A stretch of 64,000 nucleotides of DNA from Rutidosis leptorrhynchoides (taxonomy: Eukaryota; Streptophyta; Magnoliopsida; Asterales; Asteraceae), in assembly GCF_046630445.1 (NCBI RefSeq), contig NC_092342.1, positions 84,761,001-84,825,000 of the forward strand, read 5' to 3'. Position 1 is the first letter of the stretch. Each line of letters starts with the position of its first letter. A model generated the notes under the pieces. It was not told the DNA's origin and did no database searches. It saw only the letters and a list, made by a program, of their open reading frames with translations. This document shows positions 31,501-44,311 of this stretch, in pieces. Both the position numbers and the translations under genes were made by a program.

Positions 31501-33141
31501 CTTCAGCACATATTTAATCAGAAACAACTGAATATGAGGCAGCATAGGTGGATTGAATTGTTGAATGATTACGACTTTGAGATTCGTTACCACCCGGGGA
31601 AGGCAAATGTGGTAGCCGACGCCTTGAGCAGAAAGGACAGAGAACCCATTCGAGTAAAATCTATGAATATAATGATTCACAATAACCTTACTACTCAAAT
31701 AAAAGAGGCGCAACAAGGAGTTTTAAAAGAAGGAAATTTAAAGGATGAAATACCCTAAGGATCAGAGAAGCATCTTAATATTCGGGAAGACGGAACCCGG
31801 TATAGGGCTGAAAGAATTTGGGTACCAAAATTTGGAGATATGAGAGAAATGGTACTTAGAGAAGCTCATAAAACCAGATACTCAATACATCCTGGAACGG
31901 GGAAGATGTAAAAGGATCTTAAGAAACATTTTTGGTGGCCGGGTATGAAAGCCGATGTTGCTAAATACGTAGGAGAATGTTTGACGTGTTCTAAGGTCAA
32001 AGCTGAGCATCAGAAACCATCAGGTCTACTTCAACAACCCGAAATCCCGGAATGGAAATGGGAAAACATTACCATGGATTTCATCACTAAATTGCCAAGG
32101 ACTGCAAGTGGTTTTGATACTATTTGGGTAATAGTTGATCGTCTCACCAAATCAGCACACTTCCTGCCAATAAGAGAAGATGACAAGATGGAGAAGTTAG
32201 CACGACTGTATTTGAAGGAAGTCGTCTCCAGACATGGAATACCAATCTCTATTATCTCTGATAGGGATGGCAGATTTATTTCAAGATTCTGGCAGACATT
32301 ACAGCAAGCATTAGGAACTCGTCTAGACATGAGTACTGCCTATCATCCACAAACTGATGGGCAGAGCGAAAGGACGATACAAACGCTTGAAGACATGCTA
32401 CGAGCATGTGTTATTGATTTCGGAAACAGTTGGGATCGACATCTACCGTTAGCAGAATTTTCCTACAACAACAGCTACCATTCAAGCATTGAGATGGCGC
32501 CGTTTGAAGCACTTTATGGTAGAAAGTGCAGGTCTCCGATTTGTTGGAGTGAAGTGGGGGATAGACAGATTACGGGTCCGGAGATTATACAAGAAACTAC
32601 CGAGAAGATCATCCAAATTCAACAACGGTTGAAAACCGCCCAAAGTCGACAAAAGAGCTACGCTGACATTAAAAGAAAAGATATAGAATTTGAAATTGGA
32701 GAGATGGTCATGCTTAAAGTTACACCTTGGAAAGGCGTTGTTCGATTTGGTAAACGAGGGAAATTAAATCCAAGGTATATTGGACCATTCAAGATTATTG
32801 ATCGTGTCGGACCAGTAGCATACCGAATTGAGTTACCTCAACAACTCGCGGCTGTACATAACACTTTCCACGTCTCGAATTTGAAGAAATGTTTTGCTAA
32901 AGAAGATCTCACTATTCCGTTAGATGAAATCCAAATCAACGAAAAACTTCAATTCATCGAAGAACCCGTCGAAATAATGGATCGTGAGGTTAAAAGACTT
33001 AAGCAAAACAAGATACCAATTGTTAAGGTTCGATGGAATGCTCGTAGAGGACCCGAGTTCACCTGGGAGCGTGAAGATCAGATGAAGAAGAAATACCCGC
33101 ATCTATTTCCAGAAGATTCGTCAACACCTTCAACAGCTTAA
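28579..33141 (+). pseudogene. Element B gag-pol polyprotein, three in-frame stops
   Basis: One frame runs 4.56 kb. Gag starts at ATG 28579 (MAPTTRHT); an upstream in-frame ATG at 28543 is less likely. Gag has a retrotransposon capsid region (WWNTYLEQVG), an Asn-rich linker and a CCHC knuckle (CYKCGKPGHIIRNC) at 29680-29721. Protease has DSGA at 29854-29865. RT has FIDD at 30856-30867. RNase H has YCDASKKG near 31297. Integrase has an HHCC region at 31860-32010, with catalytic Asp at 32077 and Glu at 32368. A chromodomain lies at about 32960-33100 ([18 protein letters not shown]). Stops are TAA at 30490, 31756 and 31909, the last inside the HHCC domain. No frameshift is seen. Confidence 0.9.
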
Positions 33142-33161
33142 AATTTCGGGACGAAATTTAT

Positions 33162-33176
33162 TTAACGGGTAGGTAC
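33162..33176 (+). other. 3' polypurine tract, element B
   Basis: TTAACGGGTAGGTAC immediately precedes the 3' LTR. Confidence 0.82.
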
Positions 33177-36100
33177 TGTAGTGACCCGAACTTTTCCATG
33201 TTTATATATATTAAATGAGATTGATATTTACATGATTAAATGTTTCCAACATGTTAAGCAATCAAACTTGTTAAGACTTGATTAATTGAAATATGTTTCA
33301 TATAGACAATTGACCACCCAAGTTGACCGGTGATTCACGAACGTTAAAACTTGTAAAAACTATATGATGACATATATATGGAAATATATATAGTTAACAT
33401 GATACTATGATAAGTAAACATATCATTAAGTATATTAACAATGAACTACATATGTAAAAACAAGACTACTAACTTAATGATTTTTAAACGAGACATATAT
33501 GTAACGATTATCGTTGTAAAGACATTTAATGTATATATATCATATTAAGAGATATTCATACATGATAATATCATGATAATATAATAATTTAAAATCTAAT
33601 TTGATATTATAAACATTGGGTTAACAACATTTAACAAGATCGTTAACCTAAAGGTTTCAAAAAAACACTTACATGTAACGACTAACGATGACTTAACGAC
33701 TCAGTTAAAATGTATATACATGTAGTGTTTTAATATGTATTTATACACTTTTTAAAGACTTCAATACACTTATCAAAATACTTCTACTTAACAAAAATGC
33801 TTACAATTACATCCTAAATCAGTTTCATCAACAATTCTACTCGTATGCACCCGTATTCGTACTCGTACAATACACAGCTTTTAGATGTATGTACTATTGG
33901 TATATATACTCCAATTATCAGCTCTTATCAGCCCATGTGAGTCACCTAACACATGTGAGAACCATCATTTGGCAACTAGCATGAAATATCTCATAAAATT
34001 ACAAAAATATGAGTAATCATTCATGACTTATTTACATGAAAACAAAATTACATATCCTTTATATCTAATCCATACACCAACGACCAAAAACACCTACAAA
34101 CACTTTCATTCTTCAATTTTATTCATCTAATTGATCTCTCTCAAGTTCTATCTTCAAGTTCTAAGTGTTCTTCATAAATTCTACAAGTTCTAGTTACATA
34201 AAATCAAGAATACTTTCAAGTTTGCTAGCTCACTTCCAATCTTGTAAGGTGATCATCCAACCTCAAGAAATATTTGTTTCTTACAGTAGGTTATCATTCT
34301 AACACAAGGTAATAATCATATTCAAACTTTGGTTCAATTTCTATAACTATAACAATCTTATTTCAAGTGATGATCTTACTTGAACTTGTTTTCGTGTCAT
34401 GATTCTGCTTCAAGAACTTCAAGCCATCCAAGGATCCGTTGAAGCTAGATCCATTTTTCTCTTTTCCAGTTGGTTTATCCAAGGAACTTAAGGTAGTAAT
34501 GATGTTCATAACATCATTGGATTCATACATATAAAGCTATCTTATTCGAAGGTTTAAACTTGTAATCACTAGAACATAGTTTAGTTAATTCTAAACTTGT
34601 TCGCAAACAAAAGTTAATCCTTCTAACTTGACTTTTAAAATCAACTAAACACATGTTCTATATCTATATGATATGCTAACTTAATGATTTAAAACCTGGA
34701 AACACGAAAAACACCGTAAAACCGGATTTACGCCGTCGTAGTAACACCGCGGGCTGTTTTGGGTTAGTTAATTAAAAACTATGATAAACTTTGATTTAAA
34801 AGTTGTTATTCTGAGAAAATGATTTTTATTATGAACATGAAACTATATCCAAAAATTATGGTTAAACTCAAAGTGGAAGTATGTTTTCTAAAATGGTCAT
34901 CTAGACGTTGTTCTTTCGACTGAAATGACTACCTTTACAAAATCGACTTGTAACTTATTTTTCCGACTATAAACTATACTTTTTCTGTTTAGATTCATAA
35001 AATAGAGTTCAATATGAAACCATAGCAATTTGATTCACTCAAAACGGATTTAAAATGAAGAAGTTATGGGTAAAACAAGATTGGATAATTTTTCTCATTT
35101 TAGCTACGTGAAAATTGATAACAAATCTATTCCAACCATAACTTAATCAACTTGTATTGTATATTATGTAATCTTGAGATACCATAGACACGTATACAAT
35201 GTTTCGACCTATCATGTCGACACATCTATATATATTTCGGAACAACCATAGACACTCTATATGTGAATGTTGGAGTTAGATATACAGGGTTGAGGTTGAT
35301 TCCAAAATATATATAGTTTGAGTTGTGATCAATACTGAGATACATATACACTGGGTCGTGGATTGATTCAAGATAATATTTATCGAATTATTTCTGTACA
35401 TCTAACTGTGGACAACTAGTTGTAGGTTACTAACGAGGACAGCTGACTTAATAAACTTAAAACATCAAAATATATTAAAAGTGTTGTAAATATATTTTGA
35501 ACATACTTTGATATATATGTATATATTGTTATAGGTTCGTGAATCAACCAGTGGCCAAGTCTTACTTCCCGACGAAGTAAAAATCTGTGAAAGTGAGTTA
35601 TAGTCCCACTTTTAAAATCTAATATTTTTGGGATGAGAATACATGCAGGTTTTATAAATGATTTACAAAATAGACACAAGTACGTGAAACTACATTCTAT
35701 GGTTGAATTATCGAAATCGAATATGCCCCTTTTTATTAAGTCTGGTAATCTAAGAATTAGGGAACAGACACCCTAATTGACGCGAATCCTAAAAATAGAT
35801 CTATTGGGCCTAACAAACCCCATCCAAAGTACCGGATGCTTTAGTACTTCGAAATTTATATCATATCCGAAGGGTGTCCCGGAATGATGGGGATATTATT
35901 ATATATGCATCTTGTTAATGTCGGTTACCAGGTGTTCACCATATGAATGATTTTTTTATCTCTATGTATGGGATGTGTATTGAAATATGAAATCTTGTGG
36001 TCTATTATTATGATTTGATATATATAGGTTAAACCTATAACTCACCAACATTTTTGTTGACGTTTTAAGCATGTTTATTCTCAGGTGATTATTAAGAGCT

Positions 36101-36429
36101 TCCGCTGTCGCATACTTAAATAAGGACGAGATTTGGAGTCCATGCTTGCATGATATTGTGTAAAAACTGCATTCAAGAAACTTATTTTGTTGTAACATAT
36201 TTGTATTTTAAACCATTATGTAATGGTCGTGTGTAAACAGGATATTTTAGATTATCATTATTTGATAATCTACGTAAAGCTTTTTAAAACCTTTATCTAT
36301 GAAATAAAGGTTATGGTTTGTTTTAAAAATGAATGCAGTCTTTGAAAAATGTCTCATATAGAGGTCAAAACCTCGCAACGAAATCCATTAATATGGAACG
36401 TTTTTAATCAATAAGAACGGGACATTTCA
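33177..36429 (+). repeat. Element B 3' LTR
   Basis: 3253 bp, collinear with 23341-26592, ending GGGACATTTCA. The hairpin CAACA-TTTT-TGTTG is at 36046-36059. Confidence 0.93.
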
Positions 36430-36434
36430 CTTAT
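36430..36434. repeat. Target-site duplication of element B, right
   Basis: CTTAT, identical to 23336-23340. Confidence 0.9.
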
Positions 36435-36860
36435 ATCTTAGGAAAGAGGTGCTTTAAAGTTAAATAAAACAATAAAGTAAAGCAAGGAATTGAAGATTCA
36501 AAATAAATAAATACACGTAAAAGCAAAAGTGGTTACATGAACAACCAACTCATACGGGAATCATATTAGGCAAGTTTCATAACTTATATTAACACAAAGA
36601 AAAATAACAATCATAGACCAATTATTATCCCTTAATAGGTTAAGCTAAATGTTGCATATTATTGAATAGGTAGGATTTAAAGCATATGTTAGATATGTGA
36701 TGTGCATAACTAACATCTTAATTCTTCATGTTTAATTCAATTACATGATACACATTAATCTTGTGATGAGGATCAATATGTAAACAGACTGACAAATTAT
36801 ATAAGCTATTAAACACCAAGTAGATCAACTCAAGTTACTAGCTGAAAGTCAATTACTACT
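36435..36860. other. Segment X, part 2
   Basis: AT-rich sequence with no recognisable gene; the continuation of 23122-23340 before element B inserted. Its last five bases CTACT are the left target duplication of element C. Confidence 0.55.
36856..36860. repeat. Target-site duplication of element C, left
   Basis: CTACT, identical to 63650-63654, 26.8 kb away. Confidence 0.88.
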
Positions 36861-36928
36861 TGTAACATCCCAACCCGTTAACCAACCAAAAACGCGGAAT
36901 AAAAAAAAATTTAAAACTGATCTGGAGG

Positions 36929-36966
36929 GTGCGCGGCGCGCACCACTGCCTGTGCGCGGCGCGCAC
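36929..36966. repeat. Paired GC-rich near-palindromes in C LTR
   Basis: Two copies of GTGCGCGGCGCGCAC (36929-36943 and 36952-36966) stand 8 bases apart in otherwise AT-rich DNA. A third copy lies at 48625-48639. The partner LTR has them at 61334-61348 (one altered), 61357-61371 and 63534-63548. Confidence 0.85.
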
Positions 36967-37111
36967 AAGGCCTGTGACAGTTCTGATCAAAATTTCCATT
37001 TTACGCAAAAATATCTTCGACTTCCTGACACTTTTAGACCAAACGCTTTTCACACCATATTACAATAGTTAAAATTAACATGTTCCATAATAAAAAGGGT
37101 TTTACGACACC

Positions 37112-37116
37112 GGGCC
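37112..37116. repeat. Target-site duplication of element D, left
   Basis: GGGCC, identical to 46603-46607. The intact C LTR at about 61518 reads CCGGGCCCACC across the empty site, which confirms the insertion. Confidence 0.93.
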
Positions 37117-39384
37117 TGTAACATCCCGCCTTTTTCCATTTACTTTCCGTTTAACTATTTTAAAGTTCGTTATATATTTACAACATCTTTCGTTAATACG
37201 CGTTTTAAATTATCTCGATTAGGTAATTCACGCACCCGATTCAAACTTGAGGGACTAAAATTGACACGGGGCAAACTAGTTGACTAGGTCACCTAGTCCA
37301 CCCCAATCACTACCATTCAACCATCTCCATCTCTCTCTCTTTCTCTCTAGCAAGAACACACACCCAATTCCCAAATTCATTCAATCATCATCTAAATTCG
37401 ATCTAGGAGGCTTACAACAAAATAAATTACATATTCGTGATCCTCTCTTCATCCTCTTCATTTTGGTACCAACTTCATCTCGTTTGGGTAACGTTTCTAA
37501 AACTCTAGATTTCTCTAAATTCGTGTTTTTGACTTGAAATGGTGTTAGTTAGTGTCTATGGCTCATTGTGATGTCGTGTGTGTAATTTATATGCTCGATC
37601 TCGTTGTTTTAGTGTAACTAGCATGAACTTGACTTTTGGTGTGTTGTTCTTGAATTTTGGATGATCATATGTTGTTAGATGTTAAAAGTTCATGTTCTAA
37701 TTGTGTTCCTTGTATCACTAGCTTCAATTTGATGTGTAGGTTGCCTTAGAAAACTTCATGAACTTGATTATTGATTTTGGTGAATTTGGGTTAGGGTTTG
37801 ATGAACTTGAAATGGACTTTTGATGCATTGAATGCCATGGATTATTATTGGTAAGTGTTTAGTTGGATTGTATGCTTGATTACCTTCGAAACGGCATATC
37901 ATTCATGTAAATTGGTTGCCCGAATCATTGAATTGCATTTATGAACTTGTATGCGGTTAATGTTAAGCATTAGATGCGGTTTTGGTTGTTGTAATAGGTA
38001 GATTGATTGATGAAATGTGTTTAGTTGTTTTCCTCGTCAAATTACCTTCCCAACGGTATAAGATACTTGTCTTGATTGTTTACGGATCATAAATGGTGAT
38101 TGTTTGAAGTTAGGTTCGTGCATAAAACTCAAAAGTTGCCAGAACTCTCTGCACAGGTAATGGCGCGGCGCGCCATATACCCGCGCGGCGCGCCATTTTG
38201 GTCTGTCCAACTTTGTCAATTTTTGAATAATGTTTGCTATGCTACGCACCTCCGATTCACATGTAACTTGTCCTAACATGCTCATACATGATTAAAAACC
38301 TCAGAAAATAGTTCGGGACCCAACCCGAACGTGTTGACTTTTTCGTTGACTTTGACCGACCAAAGTTTGACTTTTTGTCAAACTTAACCAAATGATTATG
38401 CAACCTTCCTAACTTGTTTATATACTTGTACCTTGCATGAAACTTGACAATTTGATTTCACATGCTACATAATCGAGTCGTAACGAGCCATAGGACTAAT
38501 TGAACATCTTTGACCAATCGTGACTATCGTTATTGATACAACCTATTTGTTTAGGTCAAGACTAGCACTATCCTTCGCACACGTTATTTTGTGAAGTACT
38601 TTTCGTACGTGCACTCAAGGTGAGATCATAGTCCCACTTTTACTCTTTTTGAACTTACATTTGGGATGAGAAAACATAAACATTTCTTTACTAAGTGAAC
38701 ACAAGTACAGGAAAACAAACATTCTACATACGAGTTTAGAACAAAATCCTCAATTCGATTATCATTAGTTACACTTGCCGGGTGTAAGCGAGAACTTATG
38801 TTGTATGGATCCATATGGGTTTGACAAACCCTCATTCAAACGGTTCGCTACCGTTTACGAATGAAATGTATTTTCGAGAAACAGTGCATGTTCTAGCACT
38901 AAGTGATGGGGTTCAATGGAAGGAATGTTAAGCATTGATAATTGGGTGCTCGTGAAACAAACTTTTGGAATGTATTACTATTATTTCATTGATGCAAATC
39001 TTGTGGTTCACTTGTACTTACTTACTTAAACCTATGATTTCACCAACGTTTTCGTTGACAGATTTCTATGTTTTTCTCAGGTCCTTGAACGATACATGAT
39101 ACATGCTTCCGCTCATTATTTTGATACTTGCATTGGATGTCGAGTATATATGCATACATGGAGCGTCTTTTGGATACTTTTAAATTGTGTCGCATAAGTT
39201 TCATTTGTACTTAAAACTTTGTATCGTAACTTGTGGTGGAACTATTCTTGTAAACTTGAACAACCTTTACATTTGAAATGAATGCGACATATCTTTTGGT
39301 CAAACGTTGTTTTAAAGACTTATGACCACGTAACGGGACCTAAGTAGACGGCGCCATCAATGACGATTTGGTCGGGTCGCTACA
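37117..39384 (+). repeat. Element D 5' LTR
   Basis: It runs TGTAACATCCCGCC to GGTCGCTACA. It contains paired GC-rich boxes at 38161-38195, GGGATGAGAAAACATAAAC near 38652, the hairpin CAACG-TTTT-CGTTG at 39044-39057 and TTTTTCTCAGGT. The small ORF at 37280-37537 is present in both LTRs but resembles untranslated leader. Confidence 0.94.
38161..38195. repeat. Paired GC-rich near-palindromes in D LTR
   Basis: TGGCGCGGCGCGCCA at 38161-38175 and GCGCGGCGCGCCA at 38183-38195. The 3' LTR copy (45378-45412) has one base changed in the first box. The core GCGCGGCGCGC is the same as in element C. Confidence 0.85.
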
Positions 39385-39386
39385 GA

Positions 39387-39398
39387 TGGTATCAGAGC
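39387..39398 (+). other. Primer binding site, element D
   Basis: TGGTATCAGAGC, exact tRNA-Met complement, two bases after the LTR. Confidence 0.92.
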
Positions 39399-39807
39399 GT
39401 TGGTTGTAGGGATTTAGAGTTCATTGGTGTCAACCTCGAGTCATAGGGTACATTGGTGAGTCTAGACTACAACCGGCATATAGACTTGAAGTAGGAATTA
39501 CTTGACTACTTGTGCATTTATACTCGAACGCTTCTACTCATATCTACTCTTAGTTCATCTTAATCTCACGTTGTTTAATTTGAATGACGCGCCACCTTGA
39601 CTATATGAAATGATGTCGAATGCACATATGAATCAGGGTAATATAATTTCCGGGATTATATTACGGTGACTCATATGAACGTTCCGACATTATGACATAA
39701 AGAATTTAAGGCGAGTCAAGGAAAAACTTCTCTTTATCCTTATTCTATATCACGGTTAGTATTATTGAGAATACTAATCAATGATATTCTTGTGTCTTGA
39801 AGGAACA
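39399..39807 (+). other. Element D leader between primer site and gag
   Basis: About 400 bases with no additional ORF and no internal copy of a polypurine-tract motif, in contrast to elements A, B and E. Confidence 0.6.
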
Positions 39808-39936
39808 ATGGCTCCTCGTCGTGTACGCCGCAATGAAACTCCCGAACAAGCTCTCGAACGGATGATAGCCACCGCCGTAGATGCGGCCATGGCCGGTCAC
39901 TCATCCAACAACAATAATAATAACAACCACAACAAT

Positions 39937-39976
<40 letters not shown>

Positions 39977-42900
39977 GAGCCGGAAACTCAAACGAGGGAT
40001 GCTCCTATAAAGCTTTCATGGGGTGCAAACCTCACACTTTTGATGGAACCGGGGGACCGGTCGTGCTCACCCGATGGTTTGAGCAAATGGAAGCCGTCTT
40101 TAGCATAAGCGGTTGTCGGGACCAAGACAAGGTCAAATACTCCACTCACACCTTCGCCGGTGTCGCTCTTACATGGTGGAATACTTATGTACAATCGGTG
40201 GGTACAGATGAAGCTCACGCCCTCTCTTGGGCCGACTTGAGGGAAAAGATGATTGTCGAATATTTCCCTCGTGAAGAAACCCGAAGGCTCGAACAAGAGC
40301 TAAGAACTTTAAAGGCGATCGGAAATGATCTCAAGGCTTATAATCAACGATTTTCCGAACTAGCCTTGATGTGCCCAAATCTTGTGAACCCCGAAGCTTT
40401 AAGGGTTGAACTTTACATGGATGGTCTTCCAAAGAGCATCAAACACGGAGTAATGTCATCCAAACCCACTAATCATCAAGAAGCTTTGAACATGGCCCGC
40501 AAATTGATAGAAACGGTTGACGAAATCATAGTTCCGGCACCTAAGGCCGAGGATAAATCGGGCGGCAACAAAAGAAAGTGGGAACCCTCCCAATCAAGCA
40601 ACAACAACTTTGCTAAGAAGCCTTACACCTCCGACGGCAAGAGGGGTTATGCCAGGAACCTACCTCTTTGCAACAAATGCAACAAACATCACTTTGGTGA
40701 ATGTGGCAAGTTAATTTGCCACCGGTGCCAAGGAGTTGGTCATAAGGCCAACGATTGTAAAAGTGCCACTCCCGTTGCTCGAAAGTGGCCCAATGCACCA
40801 AAGACGGGCACTTGTTACGAATGTGGTCAAACGGGTCATTATAGAAATGCATGCCCAAAGAAGAAAGATAACCCCAACACGCGCGGCCGAGCTTTCAACA
40901 TCAACACCGAGGAAGCCCGGGATGACACTGAACTAGTCACGGGTACGTTTCTTCTCAATAATTCTTATGTCTCTTGCTTATTCGATTCGGGTGCCGATAA
41001 ATGCTTTGTATCCAAGACTTTGACTCATTCTTTTAGCACTCCACCTCTTCCATTAGATACCACTTATACCATTGAAGTGGCTAACGGGAAACTATTAAGT
41101 GCCGACACATATTACCGGGGGTGTACGATAAACATTTTGGGTAAAGAATTTGAAATTGACTTGATACCCATAGAACTAGGAAGCTTTGATGTAATAATCG
41201 GTATGAGTTGGTTAGTCAAAACGAAATCTCACATCCTTTGTGATCTTAACTCAATCCGAATTCCTATCGAGAATGGTGAACCTTTGATCGTCTATGGCGA
41301 TAAGAGTTGCACCGGACTCAACCTCGTTTCGTGTATTAAAGTTAGAAAACTACTCCGTAAGGGTTGTTTTGCGATCCTTGCTCACGTTAAGAAAGTCGAG
41401 TCCGACAAGAAGCACATCGGTGATGTGCCAATTGTTAGTGACTATTCCGATGTATTTCCCGATGAATTGCCGGGTCTTCCACCTCATCGACCGGTTGAAT
41501 TTCAAATCGATCTTATTCCGGGAGCCGCACCCGTAGCACGTGCACCATATAGACTCGCTCCATCTGAAATGCAAGAATTGCAAAGTCAAATCCAAGAACT
41601 ACTTGATCGTGGTTTTATCCAACCTAGCCATTCACCTTGGGGCGCTCCGATTTTGTTTGTTAAAAAGAAAGACGGATCCCTACGAATGTGCATTGATTAT
41701 CGTGAACTAAATAAATTGACGATTAAGAACCGATATCCTCTTCCTCGCATCAATGACCTCTTTGATCAACTACAAGGGTCTTGTGTATATTCGAAAATCG
41801 ATCTCCGCTCGGGTTATCATCAATTGAGGGTTAAGGGGGAAGATGTCTCCAAAACCGCTTTCCGAACTCGTTATGGTAGTTATGAATTCCTTGTCATGCC
41901 ATTTGGTCTCACTAACGCACCGGCGGTGTTCATGGATCTTATGAACCGCGTGTGCAAACCGTATCTTGATAAATTCGTTATTGTGTTCATCGATGACATA
42001 TTGATCTATTCTAAAAATGAAAAAGAACACGAACAACATCTCCGACTTGTGCTTGAACTCTTGAGACAAGAACAACTCTATGCCAAATTCTCCAAGTGTG
42101 AATTTTGGTTAAAGGAAGTTCAATTTCTTGGTCATGTTGTAAGTGACCAAGGTATTAAAGTCGATCCAACGAAAATCGAAGCCATTAGCAAATGGGAGAC
42201 TCCTACTACTCCTACTCACATTCGTCAATTTTTGGGTCTCGCCGGGTACTATCGTAGATTCATCGAAAACTTCTCTTTGGTTGCACGTCCTCTAACCGCA
42301 TTGACTCACAAGGGAAGGAAATTCATTTGGGCGACCGAACATGAATCCGCATTCCAAATCTTGAAAACGAAGCTAACCACCGCTCCTATCTTGTCACTTC
42401 CCGAAGGCAATGATGACTTTGTTGTATATTGTGATGCCTCGAAACATGGTTTTGGGTGTGTATTGATGCAATGAACGAAAGTGATTGCTTATGCTTCTCG
42501 ACAACTCAAAATTCATGAACGAAACTATACGACACATGATCTCGAACTCGGAGCCGTTGTCTTTGCACTTAAAATGTGGAGACACTATCTTTATGGAACC
42601 AAGAGTACTATCTTTACCGACCACAAAAGTCTCCAACACATTTTCAATCAAAAGCAACTAAACATGAGACAACGAAGGTGGATTGAAACCTTAAACGATT
42701 ACGATTGCGAGCTTCGTTACCATCCTGGGAAGGCAAATGTAGTAGCCGATGCCTTAAGTCGAAAAGAAAGAGCGGTGCCTCTCCGTGTCCGAGCTTTAAA
42801 CATCACCATTCACACCAACCTTAATAGCCAAATTCGGGTAGCCCAAGATGAGGCTCTCAAGGATGAAAACATCTCTCTCGAACACTTGAACGTCCTCACC

Positions 42901-44298
42901 TCTCGATTCGAAGTTAAAGAAACCGGACTCCGATATTTCTCCGGAAGAATTTGGGTGCCTAGTTATGGGGATCTACGAAGCCTTATTTTAGATGAAGCCC
43001 ATAAGTCACGATACTCGATTCACCCCGGTGCCAATAAGATGTACCATGACCTTAAACAACTATATTGTTGGCCGAACATCAAAAGGGACGTAGCTACTTA
43101 TGTTTCCAAGTGTTTGACATGTTCCAAAGTCAAAGCCGAACACCAAAGACCGTCCGGACTACTTCAACAACCTGAGATCCCGCAATGGAAGTGGGAAAGA
43201 ATAACGATGGATTTTATCACCAAACTACCAAAAACGACGGGCGATTATGATACCATTTGGGTTATTGTTGACCGTCTCACCAAATCCGCACACTTCCTGG
43301 CCATGAAAGAAATGGACAAAATGGAGAAACTTGCACAACTTTACATTAAGGAGATCGTAGCCCGACACGGTGTACCTTTATCGATTATCTCCGACCGAGA
43401 TGGCCGTTTCGTTTCTAGATTTTGGCGTACTTTGCAAGAAGCGTTGGGAACGCGTTTAGACATGAGCACCGCATATCATCCTCAAACCGATGGACAAAGC
43501 GAACGCACAATTCAAACCTTAGAGGACATGTTACGATCTTGCGTGGTTGATTTCGGAAAAGCTTGGGACAAGCACTTACCTCTCGCTGAGTTCTCTTACA
43601 ACAATAGTTATCACGCGAGTATAAAGGCCGCACCTTTTGAAGCGCTATATGGCCGAAAATGTCGTTCACCTCTTTGTTGGGCCGAAGTAGGCGACGTACA
43701 AATCACTGGACCCGAACTCATTCACGAAACCACCGAGAAGATCGTTCAAATCCGAGATAGGCTTCGGACGGCCCGGAGTCGTCAAAAGTGCTATACCGAC
43801 AAAAGACGCAACGACCTTGAATTTCAAGTCGGTGACCGCGTCATGTTAAAAGTCGCACCTTGGAAGGGTGTAATCTGTTTTGGGAAACGCGGGAAGCTAA
43901 ATCCACGGTATATTGGTCCTTTCGAAATCTTGGAGCGTATTGGAACCGTTGCGTATCGTTTAGATCTTCCGCCTCAATTGAACTCCGTTCATCCTACCTT
44001 CCATGTATCTAACTTGAAAAAGTGTCTTGCCAAACCCGATATCATCATCCCTCTCGAGGAACTTACTATAGATGACAAACTTCATTTTGTGGAGGAACCG
44101 GTTGAAATTGTGGACACCTCTGTCAAGACATTGAAACAAAGCCGAATCCCGATTGTTAAAGTCCGTTGGAACGCCAAAAGGGGACCCGAGTTTACTTGGG
44201 AAAGACAAGATCAAATGCAAAGGAAGTATCCTCATCTATTCGTGAATTCGAAAACACAAGATCTCGAGGAAGAAACAACGACTACTACGCCTACTTAA
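39808..44298 (+). pseudogene. Element D gag-pol polyprotein, one in-frame stop
   Basis: One 4.5 kb frame from ATG 39808 (MAPRRVRR); an in-frame ATG 27 bases upstream exists. Gag has an Asn homopolymer tract from an AAC/AAT repeat (about 39904-39975), a capsid region ([10 protein letters not shown]) and two CCHC knuckles at 40717-40758 and 40813-40854. Protease has DSGA at 40984-40995. RT has FIDD at 41986-41997. RNase H begins [10 protein letters not shown] near 42423. The single stop, TGA at 42472-42474, falls early in RNase H. Integrase follows with HHCC at about 42995-43145, catalytic Asp at 43210 and Glu at 43501, and a chromodomain at about 44110-44230 ([18 protein letters not shown]). 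It ends in TAA at 44298. All other domains look complete. Confidence 0.93.
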
Positions 44299-44311
44299 AT
44301 TTCGGGACGAA

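Larger units (their letters stand above)
23341..36429 (+). mobile_element. Element B: Ty3/gypsy chromovirus carrying two additional ORFs
   Basis: The full 13.1 kb structure is two 3.25 kb LTRs, a primer site, an acidic ORF, an F-box ORF, an internal tract-like motif, gag-pol, a polypurine tract and a 5-bp target duplication CTTAT. The integrase C-terminus carries a chromodomain, and LTR length and domain style suggest Tekay/Del. The LTR pair differs at roughly 35-40 sites by eye (about 1%), so the insertion is older than element D. The gag-pol frame has three stops, so this copy is not autonomous now. Confidence 0.93.

Noticed and set aside
38037..38285. 82-codon minus-strand ORF repeated at 45254-45502, and 69-codon ORF at 38626-38835/45844-46053
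   Set aside because: LTR-internal antisense frames of element D with no recognisable content.
39740..39991. Poly-Cys minus-strand ORF
   Set aside because: Complement of the AAC/AAT repeat encoding the Asn tract in element D gag.
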